This document shows positions 56,033 to 64,000 of a stretch of DNA of 64,000 bases, in pieces (the first letter of the stretch is position 1; each line of letters opens with the position of its first letter). Under the pieces are notes generated by a model. That model did not search any database. It was not told the origin of the DNA and worked only from the letters and a program-made list of their open reading frames with translations. This DNA is from an uncultured Oscillospiraceae bacterium. GTDB taxonomy: Bacteria > Bacillota > Clostridia > Oscillospirales > Oscillospiraceae. Where the stretch lies: NCBI GenBank assembly GCA_934590325.1, contig CAKTOW010000002.1:145199-209198 (forward strand), given 5' to 3'. The position numbers and the translations under genes were made by a program.

Positions 56033-57382
56033 ATGGCGAGACCGTTTGACTACACAGCGGAATATAAGCGCAAGCTTTGCACCGCAGACGAGGCGGCACG
56101 GGTGGTGAAGAGCGGCGACTGGATCGACATTTCCATGGGCACGGGCTTTCCGTCCCTGATGGACGCAGCCATCGCCAAGCGGAAGGACGAGCTGCGGGAG
56201 GTCAAGATCCGCGGCTACCTGATCTTTGACCCCATCCAGATGGTGGAGTGCGACCCGGAGCGCAAACACTTTGTCTATAACAGCTGGCACATGTCCGGTT
56301 ACGAGCGCAAGCTCTGCGACCGCGGACTGTGCAACTTCAACCCCATGGTGTTCCGCAATCTGAGCTGGTATTACAGCCAGTTCCTCACCGTCAACGTAGC
56401 CATGATGGCCGTTACGCCCATGAACGAGCACGGCTATTTCAACTTTGCCGGAGCCACTGCCTCCGCCCGTTCCACTCTGGACAAGGCGGATGTGGTTATC
56501 CTGGAGATCAACGAGAACCTGCCCTGGGTCTACGGCGGTCTGGATGAGTGCATCCATATCAGCGACGTGGACATGATCGTGGAAGGGCCCCATGGCCCGC
56601 TGCCCAGCGTGAAGTCTCCCGCCGCTAACGAGGCGGAGATGAAAATCGCCGAGTACGTGGTACAGAACATGGTGGATGGCTCCACACTGCAGCTGGGCAT
56701 CGGCTCGCTGCCCAACGCCGTGGGCCAGATGATCGCCAAGAGCGACCTGCGCGACCTGGGTATCCACACGGAGATGCTGTGCGACAGCTACCTGGATATG
56801 TACAAGGCCGGCAAGATCACCAACAATCAGAAGAAGCTGGACCGCTACAAGAGCATCTTCGGCCTGGCCATCGGCTCCCCGGACCTGTACGACTGGATAC
56901 GTGAGAACCCCGGCGTGGTCACATACCCCATCAGTTACTGCAACGATCCGGCCAACGTGGGCAAGCAGGACAACTTTGTGTCCATCAACAACTGTATCTC
57001 CGTGGACCTGTACGGCCAGATATGCGCCGAGAGCTCCGGCACCCGCCAGATCAGCGGCACCGGCGGCCAGCTGGACTTCCTGGAGGGCGCGGCGCTGTCC
57101 CGCGGCGGCAAGGCATTCATCTGTCTGACCTCGTCCTTTACGGATAAGCAGGGCACCGTCAAATCCCGCATCAATCCGCTGCTGTCCCCCGGCGACATCG
57201 TCACCGACCCCCGCAGCCAGGCCTATTACATCGTCACCGAGTACGGCGGCGTGAACCTGGTGGGCTGCTCTACCTGGGAGCGGGCGGAGAAGCTTATCTC
57301 CATCGCCCACCCCATGTTCCGTGACGACCTGATCGCCAACGCGGAGAAGCAGGGTATCTGGATCAGATCCAACAAGCGCTGA
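56033..57382 (+). CDS. Acetyl-CoA hydrolase/transferase family CoA-transferase (butyryl- or 4-hydroxybutyryl-CoA type)
   Basis: A 449-residue family I CoA-transferase, the length of butyryl-CoA:acetate and 4-hydroxybutyrate CoA-transferases. It has LGIGSLPNAV (about 224-233), the glutamate of GIHTEMLCDSYLDMY (about 246-260, catalytic E candidate) and ISGTGGQLDFLEGA. Placed directly after pyruvate oxidoreductase, it fits the last step of butyrate formation (CoA moved to acetate), though acetyl, propionyl and succinyl substrates are also possible in this family. The frame is open from 55964, but the ATG at 56033 has AAGGGAG and lies downstream of the promoter. Confidence 0.88.
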   Translation: MARPFDYTAEYKRKLCTADEAARVVKSGDWIDISMGTGFPSLMDAAIAKRKDELREVKIRGYLIFDPIQMVECDPERKHFVYNSWHMSGYERKLCDRGLCNFNPMVFRNLSWYYSQFLTVNVAMMAVTPMNEHGYFNFAGATASARSTLDKADVVILEINENLPWVYGGLDECIHISDVDMIVEGPHGPLPSVKSPAANEAEMKIAEYVVQNMVDGSTLQLGIGSLPNAVGQMIAKSDLRDLGIHTEMLCDSYLDMYKAGKITNNQKKLDRYKSIFGLAIGSPDLYDWIRENPGVVTYPISYCNDPANVGKQDNFVSINNCISVDLYGQICAESSGTRQISGTGGQLDFLEGAALSRGGKAFICLTSSFTDKQGTVKSRINPLLSPGDIVTDPRSQAYYIVTEYGGVNLVGCSTWERAEKLISIAHPMFRDDLIANAEKQGIWIRSNKR

Positions 57383-57397
57383 AAAGTACATAACAGG

Positions 57398-57422
57398 GGG
57401 AGGCGGCTCCGAGCCGTCTCCC
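57398..57422 (+). terminator. CoA-transferase terminator
   Basis: 11-bp stem GGGAGGCGGCT / AGCCGTCTCCC (one G-U), 3-base loop. The T8 run lies about 9 bases later, inside the next promoter's spacer, so efficiency is uncertain. Confidence 0.65.
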
Positions 57423-57424
57423 TC

Positions 57425-57453
57425 TTGACATTTTTTTTCGAATATAGTATACT
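57425..57453 (+). promoter_or_regulatory. valS promoter
   Basis: Consensus -35 TTGACA (57425-57430), 17-base spacer containing a T8 run, -10 TATACT (57448-57453). Start of the T-box leader is expected near 57460. Confidence 0.87.
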
Positions 57454-57459
57454 TCCCCC

Positions 57460-57720
57460 ATGTGAAACCGGCGATGACGGGAAGCAGTAGGCGGTCAGCG
57501 GATGCCGAGAGAGGGTACGGCAGGTGTAAGTGCCCGTGATGCGCCGCCCAAGTCGTCCCTGAGCTTCGCGCTGAACTGACAGTAGGCCGCGACGGTTCGT
57601 CCTCCGTTACCGGGACAGGGTGTTTCTGCACCCACGAGAGCGGGTCTATCCCGAATACAGGTGGTACCACGGACGTTATGTTCGCCCTGTTTTGCACTGG
57701 CAAAACGGAGCGGACTTTTT
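57460..57720 (+). promoter_or_regulatory. T-box riboswitch, valine specific
   Basis: tRNA-sensing leader of valS. Stem I begins with GATGACGGGAAGCAGTAGG near 57472. Its apical motifs GAGAGAGGGTACGGC and AGGTGTAAGTG follow. The specifier loop reads CCAAGTCGTCCCTGAGC, with GTC (57552-57554) a valine codon. The T-box ACAGGTGGTACCACGG (57657-57672) carries TGGT for pairing with the uncharged tRNA ACCA end. A 16-bp terminator stem (57680-57715) with TTTTT follows. Uncharged tRNA-Val should favour the antiterminator and switch valS on. Confidence 0.94.
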
Positions 57721-57752
57721 GTTTTGCCAAATACCGAAAAAGGAGCACAGAT

Positions 57753-60383
57753 ATGAAAGAACTGCCCAAGGTCTACGACCCGCGGGACGTGGAATCCCGC
57801 ATTTACAAGCTGTGGATGGACGGCGACTGCTTCAAGGCGGAGCCGAACCCCGACAAAAAGCCCTTCTCCATCGTCATGCCGCCCCCCAATGTCACCGGCC
57901 AGCTGCACATGGGCCACGCGCTGGACTGCACCCTGCAGGACATCCTGACCCGCTTCAAGCGTATGCAGGGCTACGAAGCTCTGTGGCTCCCCGGCAGCGA
58001 CCACGCCGGCATCGCCACCCAGATCAAGGTGGAGGAGGAGCTGCGCAACAACGAGGGTCTGACCCGCTACGATCTGGGCCGCGAGAAGTTCCTGGAGCGC
58101 GTGTGGGCGTGGAAGGAGAAGTACGGCAGCCGCATTGTGGAGCAGCAGAAAAAGATGGGTGCCTCCTGTGACTGGAGCCGCGACCGCTTCACCATGGACG
58201 AGGGCTGCTCCCGCGCCGTCCGCGAGACCTTCTGCGAGCTGTACGAGAAAGGCCTCATCTACAAGGGCAGCCGCATCATCAACTGGTGCCCCCACTGCCT
58301 GACCGCCCTGTCCGATGCCGAGGTGGAGTACACCGACAAGCCCGGCAACCTGTGGCACATTCGTTATCCTCTGGCGGACGGCAGCGGTGACATCGTCATC
58401 GCCACCACCCGGCCGGAGACCATGTTTGGCGACACCGGCGTGGCCGTGAACCCGGAAGACGAGAAGTTCAAGCATCTGATCGGCAAGACCTGCATCCTGC
58501 CCATCATGAACCGCGAGATACCCATCGTGGGCGACGAATACTGCGAGATCGGCTTCGGCACCGGCGCGGTGAAGATGACTCCCGCTCATGACCCCAACGA
58601 CTTTGAGGTAGGCCTGCGTCATAACCTTGAGGTCATCCGCTGTATCAGCGACGATGGTACCATGAACGAGAACGCTGGCAAGTACGAGGGCATGGACCGC
58701 TACGCCTGCCGCAAGGCGGTGGTGGCCGACCTGGAGGCCGACGGCTACCTGGTCAAGACCGAGCCCTACAGCCACAACGTGGGCACCTGCTACCGCTGCC
58801 ACAACGATGTGGAGCCCCTGATCTCCGCCCAGTGGTTCGTGAAGATGGCGCCCCTGGCTAAGGAGGCCATCCGCGTGGTGGAGGATGGCACCATCAAGTT
58901 CGTACCCGAGCGCTTCACCAAGACCTATATCAACTGGATGGAGAACGTCCACGATTGGTGCATCTCCCGCCAGCTGTGGTGGGGGCACCAGATCCCCGCA
59001 TGGTATTGCGACGAATGTGGCCATATCAATGTGAGCCGCACCGACCCCACCAAGTGCGAAAAGTGCGGCTGCACCCACCTCACCCGTGAGGAGGACGTGC
59101 TGGACACCTGGTTCAGCTCCGCCCTGTGGCCCTTCTCCACCATGGGCTGGCCCGACACCGACGCGCCCGACCTGAAGTACTGGTACCCCACCTCCGTCAT
59201 GGTCACCGGCTACGACATCATCTTCTTCTGGGTGGCCCGCATGATCTTCTCCGGCATGGAGCAGATGAAGAAGGAACCCTTCAAGACGGTGTTTATCCAC
59301 GGCCTTGTCCGCGACGACAAGGGCCGCAAGATGTCCAAGTCCCTGGGCAACGGCATCGACCCGCTGGAGATGGCCGACAAGTACGGCGCGGACGCCCTGC
59401 GCTTCAACCTGATCACCGGCAACAGCCCCGGCAATGATATGCGCTTCTTTGTGGAGAAGTGCGAGGCCATGCGCAACTTCGCCAACAAGATCTGGAACGC
59501 CAGCCGCTTCGTCATGATGAACCTGACCATCGACAAGGTGCAGCTGCCCGAGAAGCTGGAGCTGGAAGATAAGTGGGTACTCAGCAAGCTGAACACCCTG
59601 ATCCGTGAGGTCACCGACAACCTGGAATCCTACGAGCTGGGCGTGGCCTCCGCCAAGATCTACGACTTTATCTGGGACACCTACTGCGACTGGTATATCG
59701 AGCTGACCAAGACTCGCCTGAACGGCGAGGACGAGAGCGCCAAGCTGGCCGCCGAGAACGTGCTGTGCTACGTGCTGCTGCGTATTCTGGAACTGCTGCA
59801 CCCGTTTATGCCCTTCATCACCGAGGAGATATGGCAGGCGCTGCCCCACGAGGGCCAATACCTGATCTCCGCTAAGTGGCCGGAGTACCAGGACGCGCTG
59901 CACTTCCCGGAGGCCGAGACCGCCATGGAGGCCGTCAAGGACGCCATCTCCGCCATCCGTGCCCGCCGCGCCGAGATGAACGTACCGCCCAGCCGCAAGG
60001 CACAGGTGATCATCGTCACCGCCCAGCCAGACAACTACCAGCTGGGTGCCCACTTCATCACCCGTATGGCCTACGCCAGCGAGCTGACCGTTCTGACTGC
60101 CGCGCCCGCCGACCTGACCGGCATGGTGACCGTTGCCACCCACGACGCCACGGTGTACATGCCTATGGCAGAGCTGGTGGACATCGCCAAGGAGCTGGAG
60201 CGTATTGCTGCCGAGCGTAAAAAGGTTGAGGAAAACCTGCAGCGTATAGAGGCTAAGCTGGCCAACGAGTCCTTCACCTCCCGCGCACCGGAGAACGTAG
60301 TCAACGCCGAGCGCGAGAAGGCCGAGAAGGCCCGAGCACTTATCGCCAAGCTGGACGAGTCCGCTGCGGCCATGAAGCTGTAA
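57753..60383 (+). CDS. valS: Valyl-tRNA synthetase
   Basis: Class I aminoacyl-tRNA synthetase, 876 residues. It has the HIGH motif as HMGH in PPNVTGQLHMGHALD (about 42-56), GSDHAGIATQ, the editing (CP1) domain with TTRPETMFGDT, KMSKS in GRKMSKSLGNGIDP (about 525-538) and a C-terminal coiled-coil arm (about 815-876). The ATG at 57753 has AAGGAG upstream; the frame upstream is inside the T-box terminator. Expression is controlled by the valine T-box. Confidence 0.98.
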   Translation: MKELPKVYDPRDVESRIYKLWMDGDCFKAEPNPDKKPFSIVMPPPNVTGQLHMGHALDCTLQDILTRFKRMQGYEALWLPGSDHAGIATQIKVEEELRNNEGLTRYDLGREKFLERVWAWKEKYGSRIVEQQKKMGASCDWSRDRFTMDEGCSRAVRETFCELYEKGLIYKGSRIINWCPHCLTALSDAEVEYTDKPGNLWHIRYPLADGSGDIVIATTRPETMFGDTGVAVNPEDEKFKHLIGKTCILPIMNREIPIVGDEYCEIGFGTGAVKMTPAHDPNDFEVGLRHNLEVIRCISDDGTMNENAGKYEGMDRYACRKAVVADLEADGYLVKTEPYSHNVGTCYRCHNDVEPLISAQWFVKMAPLAKEAIRVVEDGTIKFVPERFTKTYINWMENVHDWCISRQLWWGHQIPAWYCDECGHINVSRTDPTKCEKCGCTHLTREEDVLDTWFSSALWPFSTMGWPDTDAPDLKYWYPTSVMVTGYDIIFFWVARMIFSGMEQMKKEPFKTVFIHGLVRDDKGRKMSKSLGNGIDPLEMADKYGADALRFNLITGNSPGNDMRFFVEKCEAMRNFANKIWNASRFVMMNLTIDKVQLPEKLELEDKWVLSKLNTLIREVTDNLESYELGVASAKIYDFIWDTYCDWYIELTKTRLNGEDESAKLAAENVLCYVLLRILELLHPFMPFITEEIWQALPHEGQYLISAKWPEYQDALHFPEAETAMEAVKDAISAIRARRAEMNVPPSRKAQVIIVTAQPDNYQLGAHFITRMAYASELTVLTAAPADLTGMVTVATHDATVYMPMAELVDIAKELERIAAERKKVEENLQRIEAKLANESFTSRAPENVVNAEREKAEKARALIAKLDESAAAMKL

Positions 60384-60392
60384 GCACATTGT

Positions 60393-60436
60393 GAACAAAC
60401 AAAAAAGACGCCGAAAGGCGTCTTTTTTGTTTGTTC
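60393..60436 (+). terminator. valS terminator
   Basis: Perfect 20-bp stem (GAACAAACAAAAAAGACGCC and its complement) with GAAA loop. The right arm contains T6, so it can terminate from either direction. Confidence 0.9.
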
Positions 60437-60539
60437 GGCTGTATTACGCAATATTCTCTGTCATTTCAAAGCAGTCCGCGTCGTCGGGCTACCGTTTATA
60501 TGTCATAGCCTGCCAAAATTTTTCACCCATCCGACATGT

Positions 60540-60573
60540 TTCGACAAATTACGCGCTGCTCATAGAGTATAAT
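60540..60573 (+). promoter_or_regulatory. Spo0A box and spoIIA promoter
   Basis: A Spo0A box TTTGTCGAA reads on the minus strand at 60540-60548. A TCGACA hexamer inside it and a consensus TATAAT at 60568-60573 are 21 bases apart, the stretched spacing typical of Spo0A-activated sigma-A promoters such as Bacillus spoIIG. I see no clear sigma-H elements (AGGAWWT / GAAT). The leader that follows (60574-60662) can form two short hairpins before the AAAGGAG site. Confidence 0.62.
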
Positions 60574-60662
60574 CAGCTCAGTTCATTACCCAAGCGGTAT
60601 CGGCCGCAAGGATACCCCTGCGCTATGCGGGCGCAGGAACACGGAGCAAAGGAGCACCCTGT

Positions 60663-60968
60663 ATGGAAGTATCGGCAAAATATGAAGAACGGCAGCTGGA
60701 ATTCCGCCTGACCGGCGAGTTGGATCACCACGGGGCTAAAGGGCTGCTGGACAACCTGGAGCGCGAGATCGAGCGCACGCTGCCCATGGTGCTGGTGTTG
60801 GATTTCTCCGGTGTCACGTTTATGGACAGTTCCGGCATTGCGGTGGCTCTGCGCGGCTGGCAACGCATGCGGGAGCTGGGCGGCACCGTCATGCTGCGGC
60901 ATGTGGCGCAGCAGCCGCGCAAGGTGTTCGAGGCCTCCGGCGTCGGGCGCATGATGACCATAGAATAA
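60663..60968 (+). CDS. spoIIAA: Anti-sigma F factor antagonist SpoIIAA
   Basis: A 101-residue STAS-domain protein. Dephosphorylated SpoIIAA binds SpoIIAB and frees sigma F in the forespore. The phosphorylated serine is in FMDSSGIAVAL (about residues 54-64), preceded by LVLDFSGV. An AAAGGAG site lies 10 bases before the ATG. It is the first gene of spoIIAA-spoIIAB-sigF, preceded by a Spo0A box. Confidence 0.95.
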   Translation: MEVSAKYEERQLEFRLTGELDHHGAKGLLDNLEREIERTLPMVLVLDFSGVTFMDSSGIAVALRGWQRMRELGGTVMLRHVAQQPRKVFEASGVGRMMTIE

Positions 60969-60981
60969 GGAGGCTACATAT

Positions 60982-61428
60982 ATGACGCGAGCGGAAAACT
61001 ATGTTACACTGGAGTTTCTCAGCCGCAGCAGCAACGAGGGCTTTGCCCGCATCGCCGCTGCGGGCTTCGCCGCCCAGCTTGACCCAACGCTGGATGAACT
61101 GGGAGACATCAAGACCGCCGTCAGCGAGGCGGTGACCAATGCCATCGTCCATGCCTATCCCGACCAGCTGGGCAAGGTGGTCATGAAGCTGAAGATACTG
61201 AAGGGCAACGTGCTGGAGATCACTATCCGCGACTGGGGGCGGGGCATCGAGAACATCGACCAGGCGCGTCGCCCCATGTACACCACCGGCGGCAGTGAGC
61301 GCAGCGGCATGGGCTTCACCATAATGGAGAGCTTCACAGACCGACTGGTGGTGCGGTCTGTGCCTGGAAAGGGGACCACCGTGCAGATGCGCAAGCGTAT
61401 CGCATCCCGGCTGTCCGTAGGACGATGA
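60982..61428 (+). CDS. spoIIAB: Anti-sigma F factor and serine kinase SpoIIAB
   Basis: A 148-residue GHKL-fold kinase and anti-sigma factor that holds sigma F and phosphorylates SpoIIAA. N-box AVSEAVTNAIVHAYP (about 46-60), G1 box IRDWGRGI (about 82-89) and G2 box SERSGMGFTIM (about 104-114) are all present. It starts 13 bases after spoIIAA with AAGGAGG, and its stop overlaps sigF by 4 bases (ATGA). Confidence 0.96.
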   Translation: MTRAENYVTLEFLSRSSNEGFARIAAAGFAAQLDPTLDELGDIKTAVSEAVTNAIVHAYPDQLGKVVMKLKILKGNVLEITIRDWGRGIENIDQARRPMYTTGGSERSGMGFTIMESFTDRLVVRSVPGKGTTVQMRKRIASRLSVGR

Positions 61429-62132
61429 GCGACCGGCTGGCGCTGCTGGAACGGGCACAGCAGGGGGACGACAGCGCGGAGGCGCAGCTGCTGACGGAGA
61501 ATGCCGGGCTTATTTGGTCTATCGTCCGCCGCTACAATGGCTGCGGCGTGGAGACAGACGACCTGTACCAGCTGGGATGCATAGGATTTGTCAAGGCTGT
61601 AAAGGGGTTTGACCTGACATACGGAACGCAGTTTTCCACCTATGCCGTGCCCAAGATCGCAGGGGAGATCCGCCGTTTTCTCCGGGACGACGGCCCCATT
61701 AAGGTGGGCCGCACCATGCGCGAGAAGGGCCAGGCTCTGTGGGCTGCCCGTGAGCGGCTGCAAAGCCGCCTGGGCTGCGAACCGCGGCTGTCCCAGCTGG
61801 CGGAGGAGACCGGCATGACGCCGGAGGAGATCGCCGCCGTGGATATGGCGCTGATCACGCCGGAATCCCTGCAGCAGGAGACCGCCGAGGGGCTTACACT
61901 GGAATCCACGCTGCGCGCTGCGGAGCCGGATGTCTCGCTGATCGAGCGCATCGCCCTGCGGGACGCCATAGAAGCCCTTCCGGAAAAGGAAAAGCAGACC
62001 ATCCTCCTGCGGTTTTTCAAGGGGTTGACGCAGGAGCAGACCGCGCGGATATTACAGGTATCACAGGTACAGGTGTCCCGGTTGGAGCGCCGCAGCCTGC
62101 AAAAGCTGCGGGAACTATTGACAGAGGAATAA
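61425..62132 (+). CDS. sigF: RNA polymerase sigma-F factor
   Basis: Forespore-specific sigma factor, 235 residues. Region 2 includes DDLYQLGCIGFVKAVKGFD and FSTYAVPKIAGEIRRFLRDD (about 47-90). Region 3 lies at about 115-145. Region 4 ends with the DNA-binding helix QEQTARILQVSQVQVSRLER (about 202-221). The overlap with spoIIAB couples translation and helps keep inhibitor and sigma factor in balance. A terminator follows at 62244. Confidence 0.96.
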   Translation: MSDRLALLERAQQGDDSAEAQLLTENAGLIWSIVRRYNGCGVETDDLYQLGCIGFVKAVKGFDLTYGTQFSTYAVPKIAGEIRRFLRDDGPIKVGRTMREKGQALWAARERLQSRLGCEPRLSQLAEETGMTPEEIAAVDMALITPESLQQETAEGLTLESTLRAAEPDVSLIERIALRDAIEALPEKEKQTILLRFFKGLTQEQTARILQVSQVQVSRLERRSLQKLRELLTEE

Positions 62133-62243
62133 CTGACGGGGGATGCGCCGTGGAAAATGGCAAGTTTTGGGGGAAAACACGGCGCAGATGTCAGTTTGTT
62201 CCGAGGGGGAAACAGGATAGGGGGAGCGGCGCAGGCCGCGAAA

Positions 62244-62278
62244 CGGCCATCCCGCCACAGGCGGGGTGGCCGCTTTTC
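62244..62278 (+). terminator. spoIIA operon terminator
   Basis: 13-bp stem CGGCCATCCCGCC / GGCGGGGTGGCCG (one G-U), 3-base loop, CTTTTC. Convergent with the minus-strand gene ending at 62297. Confidence 0.83.
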
Positions 62279-62296
62279 TCTGCGGAGCGCACAGAA

Positions 62297-63088
62297 TCAG
62301 CCGGAGGCCCCCGGCAGGGAAGGCATCTGCGCGCCGCGCTCTTTTTCGTACTCCAGCGGCAGAAATTCCGTCATGGTGCCGCGATAGCGCTTGGGCAGAA
62401 ATATGTTCTGACACCGCGGATTCTCCCGCTCCTGTATAGTCACGCTCTGGAAAAAGCGCTTCCACAGCGCCCGGAAGTACAATTCTTCACTCTCCGGGAG
62501 CACGGGCTGAAAGCCCTCCACCTGTGTGATACGGGAGCGTCCATCGGCGTACAGCAGCAGCTCCCGGTTTGTGCGGTCATAGATGAAAAATTTCTCGTTG
62601 GCGTATCGCTGGCAAAAGTGTCCCCGCAGCAGCGGCAGCACACGGTTTTTCGGTTCGATCTCCGCACCCAGCACACCGCCGTAGTCCGAAAAGCGCACGA
62701 ATCCGCGCAGCTTTTCCAGTTCACCGTTCATGTGGCGGATAGCGCGATACAGAGGATAGCACACCGGGTCGGACAGATCGCGCATGAAGCCCGCGCCCTC
62801 CGCCAACAGCTTGCGGATAAAGGCAAACAGGCACAGTTCCTTGTCCGCAAGACAGGTCAAAAATCCGCGCCGTACCACCGCCAGTGCTTTGGTCGAACGG
62901 CTTTCAATGCCCCGACTGACCCGCTGGCTATAGGCCGGCTGGGTGATGATGGTGCGCACTTCGTACAGGGACAACGGGTCCTCGTCGCAGCAGAAGGCGG
63001 CGGGGCTCTCCTTATATACGTAACTCTCGTACACACAGCACAGGAACCCATCCAGTGTGCCGTCGTACTGATAGATGACTTCGCTCAT
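62297..63088 (-). CDS. TIGR03915/DUF4130-family protein, partner of radical SAM protein
   Basis: A 263-residue protein of the TIGR03915-like family, which almost always sits next to the TIGR03916 radical SAM protein, as here. It begins VIYQYDGTLDGFLCCVYES, and the central part contains RAIRHMNGELEKLRGFVRF and GHFCQRYANEKFFIYDRTN. It is proposed to act in DNA metabolism or repair with its partner; the reaction is not known. It overlaps the upstream radical SAM gene by 4 bases (63085-63088). Confidence 0.85.
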   Translation of the reverse strand: MSEVIYQYDGTLDGFLCCVYESYVYKESPAAFCCDEDPLSLYEVRTIITQPAYSQRVSRGIESRSTKALAVVRRGFLTCLADKELCLFAFIRKLLAEGAGFMRDLSDPVCYPLYRAIRHMNGELEKLRGFVRFSDYGGVLGAEIEPKNRVLPLLRGHFCQRYANEKFFIYDRTNRELLLYADGRSRITQVEGFQPVLPESEELYFRALWKRFFQSVTIQERENPRCQNIFLPKRYRGTMTEFLPLEYEKERGAQMPSLPGASG

Positions 63089-64000
63089 ACCGCTTCTCCC
63101 ACAGTATCGAACAGGGACAGCTGCTCTGCCTGTTCCGGGGGCAGCAATCCCCGCTCAAGTCGCTCCAATTGCAGCAGTAGCGTGGCAGGGGAGAAGTGCA
63201 GCCCCTCCTGCAGCCGGCCGCCGCAGGTGATGAAATACTGCGCTCGCTTCAGCACCACACCAAGCTTTTTCAGGTCCTCGAACCGCAGCGTGCCGCATCT
63301 CCGGGCAGATACGATGCGCCGCGCACTGACCGGGCCGATACCCGGTACCCGCAGCAGTGTCTCTATGTCCGCCCGCATGACCTCCACCGGAAACTGCTCC
63401 ATATGCCCCAACGCCCAGTTGCACTTGGGATCCAGACGCGGGTCGAAGTCCGGGTGCGCTTCATCCAGAAGCTCCGCGGCCTGAAAGCCGTAAAACCGCA
63501 GGAGCCAGTCCGCCTGGTACAGGCGATGCTCCCGCAGCAGAGGCGGCTTTGTATCCGGCGACGGCAGAAGACTGTTCTCCACCACCGGCACATAGGCCGA
63601 GTAGAACACCCGCTTCAGCCGGTATTTCTTATACAGGGACTCCGTCAGATGCAGGATATGCCGGTCACTGTCCGCAGTGGCGCCCACGATAAGCTGAGTA
63701 CTCTGCCCGGCAGGGGCAAATACCGGCACGTGCTTGTATTTGGCCAATTCCTGCTTACTCTGCGCCGTGCCGTCCCGTATCAGCCCCATGGGGCGCAGGA
63801 TGGCCTCCCGGGTCTTGTCCGGCGCCAGCGTCTGCAGCCCTTGCTGACTGGGCAGTTCAATATTCACACTGAGTCTGTCCGCCAGCAGTCCCAACTGGTG
63901 CACCAGCTCCGGTGCCGCACCAGGGATAAAGGGCTTTTGCATAACCGCTATGATATGAGTGCGTTTGCAAGGCATTTTCCCGAAAGTGCTATCAAGGGTA
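63085..64000 (-). CDS. Putative DNA modification/repair radical SAM protein (5' end outside window)
   Basis: C-terminal part (305 codons) of a TIGR03916-type radical SAM protein. The visible portion carries IPGAAPELVHQLGLLADRLS then NIELPSQ (late barrel) and DKTREAILRPMG. A helix-hairpin-helix DNA-binding element LLRVPGIGPVSARRIVSARR lies near residue 215 of the visible part. An ATG at 63975 exists, but the frame stays open to the window edge, and the family's N-terminal CX3CX2C cluster motif must lie beyond, so the gene is partial rather than starting there. Confidence 0.85.
   Translation of the reverse strand, partial: TLDSTFGKMPCKRTHIIAVMQKPFIPGAAPELVHQLGLLADRLSVNIELPSQQGLQTLAPDKTREAILRPMGLIRDGTAQSKQELAKYKHVPVFAPAGQSTQLIVGATADSDRHILHLTESLYKKYRLKRVFYSAYVPVVENSLLPSPDTKPPLLREHRLYQADWLLRFYGFQAAELLDEAHPDFDPRLDPKCNWALGHMEQFPVEVMRADIETLLRVPGIGPVSARRIVSARRCGTLRFEDLKKLGVVLKRAQYFITCGGRLQEGLHFSPATLLLQLERLERGLLPPEQAEQLSLFDTVGEAV

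Noticed and set aside
57495-60398. 967-codon open frame on the minus strand opposite valS
   Set aside because: Shadow frame; it also runs through the T-box leader, which is conserved RNA.
63976-64000. Start of the radical SAM gene at the ATG at 63975
   Set aside because: The frame continues open to the window edge and the family requires an N-terminal cluster motif that is not in the visible part.

Overview
The window reads as chromosomal DNA of a spore-forming, strictly anaerobic, high-GC member of the Clostridia, most likely a gut Oscillospiraceae relative. The evidence is sporulation genes (spoIIAA-spoIIAB-sigF, yunB, a 24-codon spoVM, a SPOCS/LysM protein), class III anaerobic ribonucleotide reductase, pyruvate:ferredoxin oxidoreductase, a butyrate-type CoA-transferase and clostridial gene order. 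Genes are densely packed with many short overlaps. Most transcription units have recognisable sigma-A promoters with 16-17 bp spacers and intrinsic terminators. I see no tRNA, CRISPR array, insertion sequence or prophage.

Layout. 1-2787 (minus strand): guaA (cut by the window edge), xpt and a LysR regulator. 2960-4096: a small membrane protein and pduL. 4146-7821 (minus): a DUF4097 lipoprotein, nrdG and nrdD, with two NrdR boxes at the nrdD promoter. 8179-9802: a small membrane protein, rimM, trmD. 9969-12029: a two-domain flavin/Fe-S enoate-reductase-like enzyme. 12074-14487 (minus): a TetR regulator followed by a secreted surface protein whose mature N-terminus is a ubiquitin-like domain. 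14886-21750: addB-addA. 21858-24108: rpmE, hflX, a YigZ-family gene. 24209-25581: DUF3343 protein plus a class V PLP enzyme. 25692-29866: cdaA-cdaR, an RseC-like protein, a DUF5685 protein and a J-domain protein.

29924-42158 is a translation, cell-cycle and signalling block matching the Bacillus subtilis order: yicC-like, remA, gmk, rpoZ, priA, def, fmt, rsmB, rlmN, prpC, prkC, rsgA, a tiny membrane protein and spoVM (coaBC, rpe and thiN are absent). It is followed by a SPOCS/LysM spore protein with a sigma-E-type promoter, and by rnpB. 44170-46554 (minus) is a polar amino-acid ABC importer whose binding protein is circularly permuted. 46812-52192: murD, yunB, ligA and a GH13 glycosidase. 52356-57382: pyruvate oxidoreductase and the CoA-transferase, the catabolic core of an acetyl-CoA/butyrate fermenter. 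57425-60383: a valine T-box leader and valS. 60663-62132: the spoIIA operon behind a Spo0A box. 62297-64000 (minus): a paired DUF4130-type protein and a radical SAM DNA-metabolism protein (cut by the window edge).

The strongest unusual observations are the exported ubiquitin-like protein in an apparent operon with a TetR regulator, and the circularly permuted solute-binding protein. The short spoVM gene and the Spo0A-type promoter of spoIIA come next.
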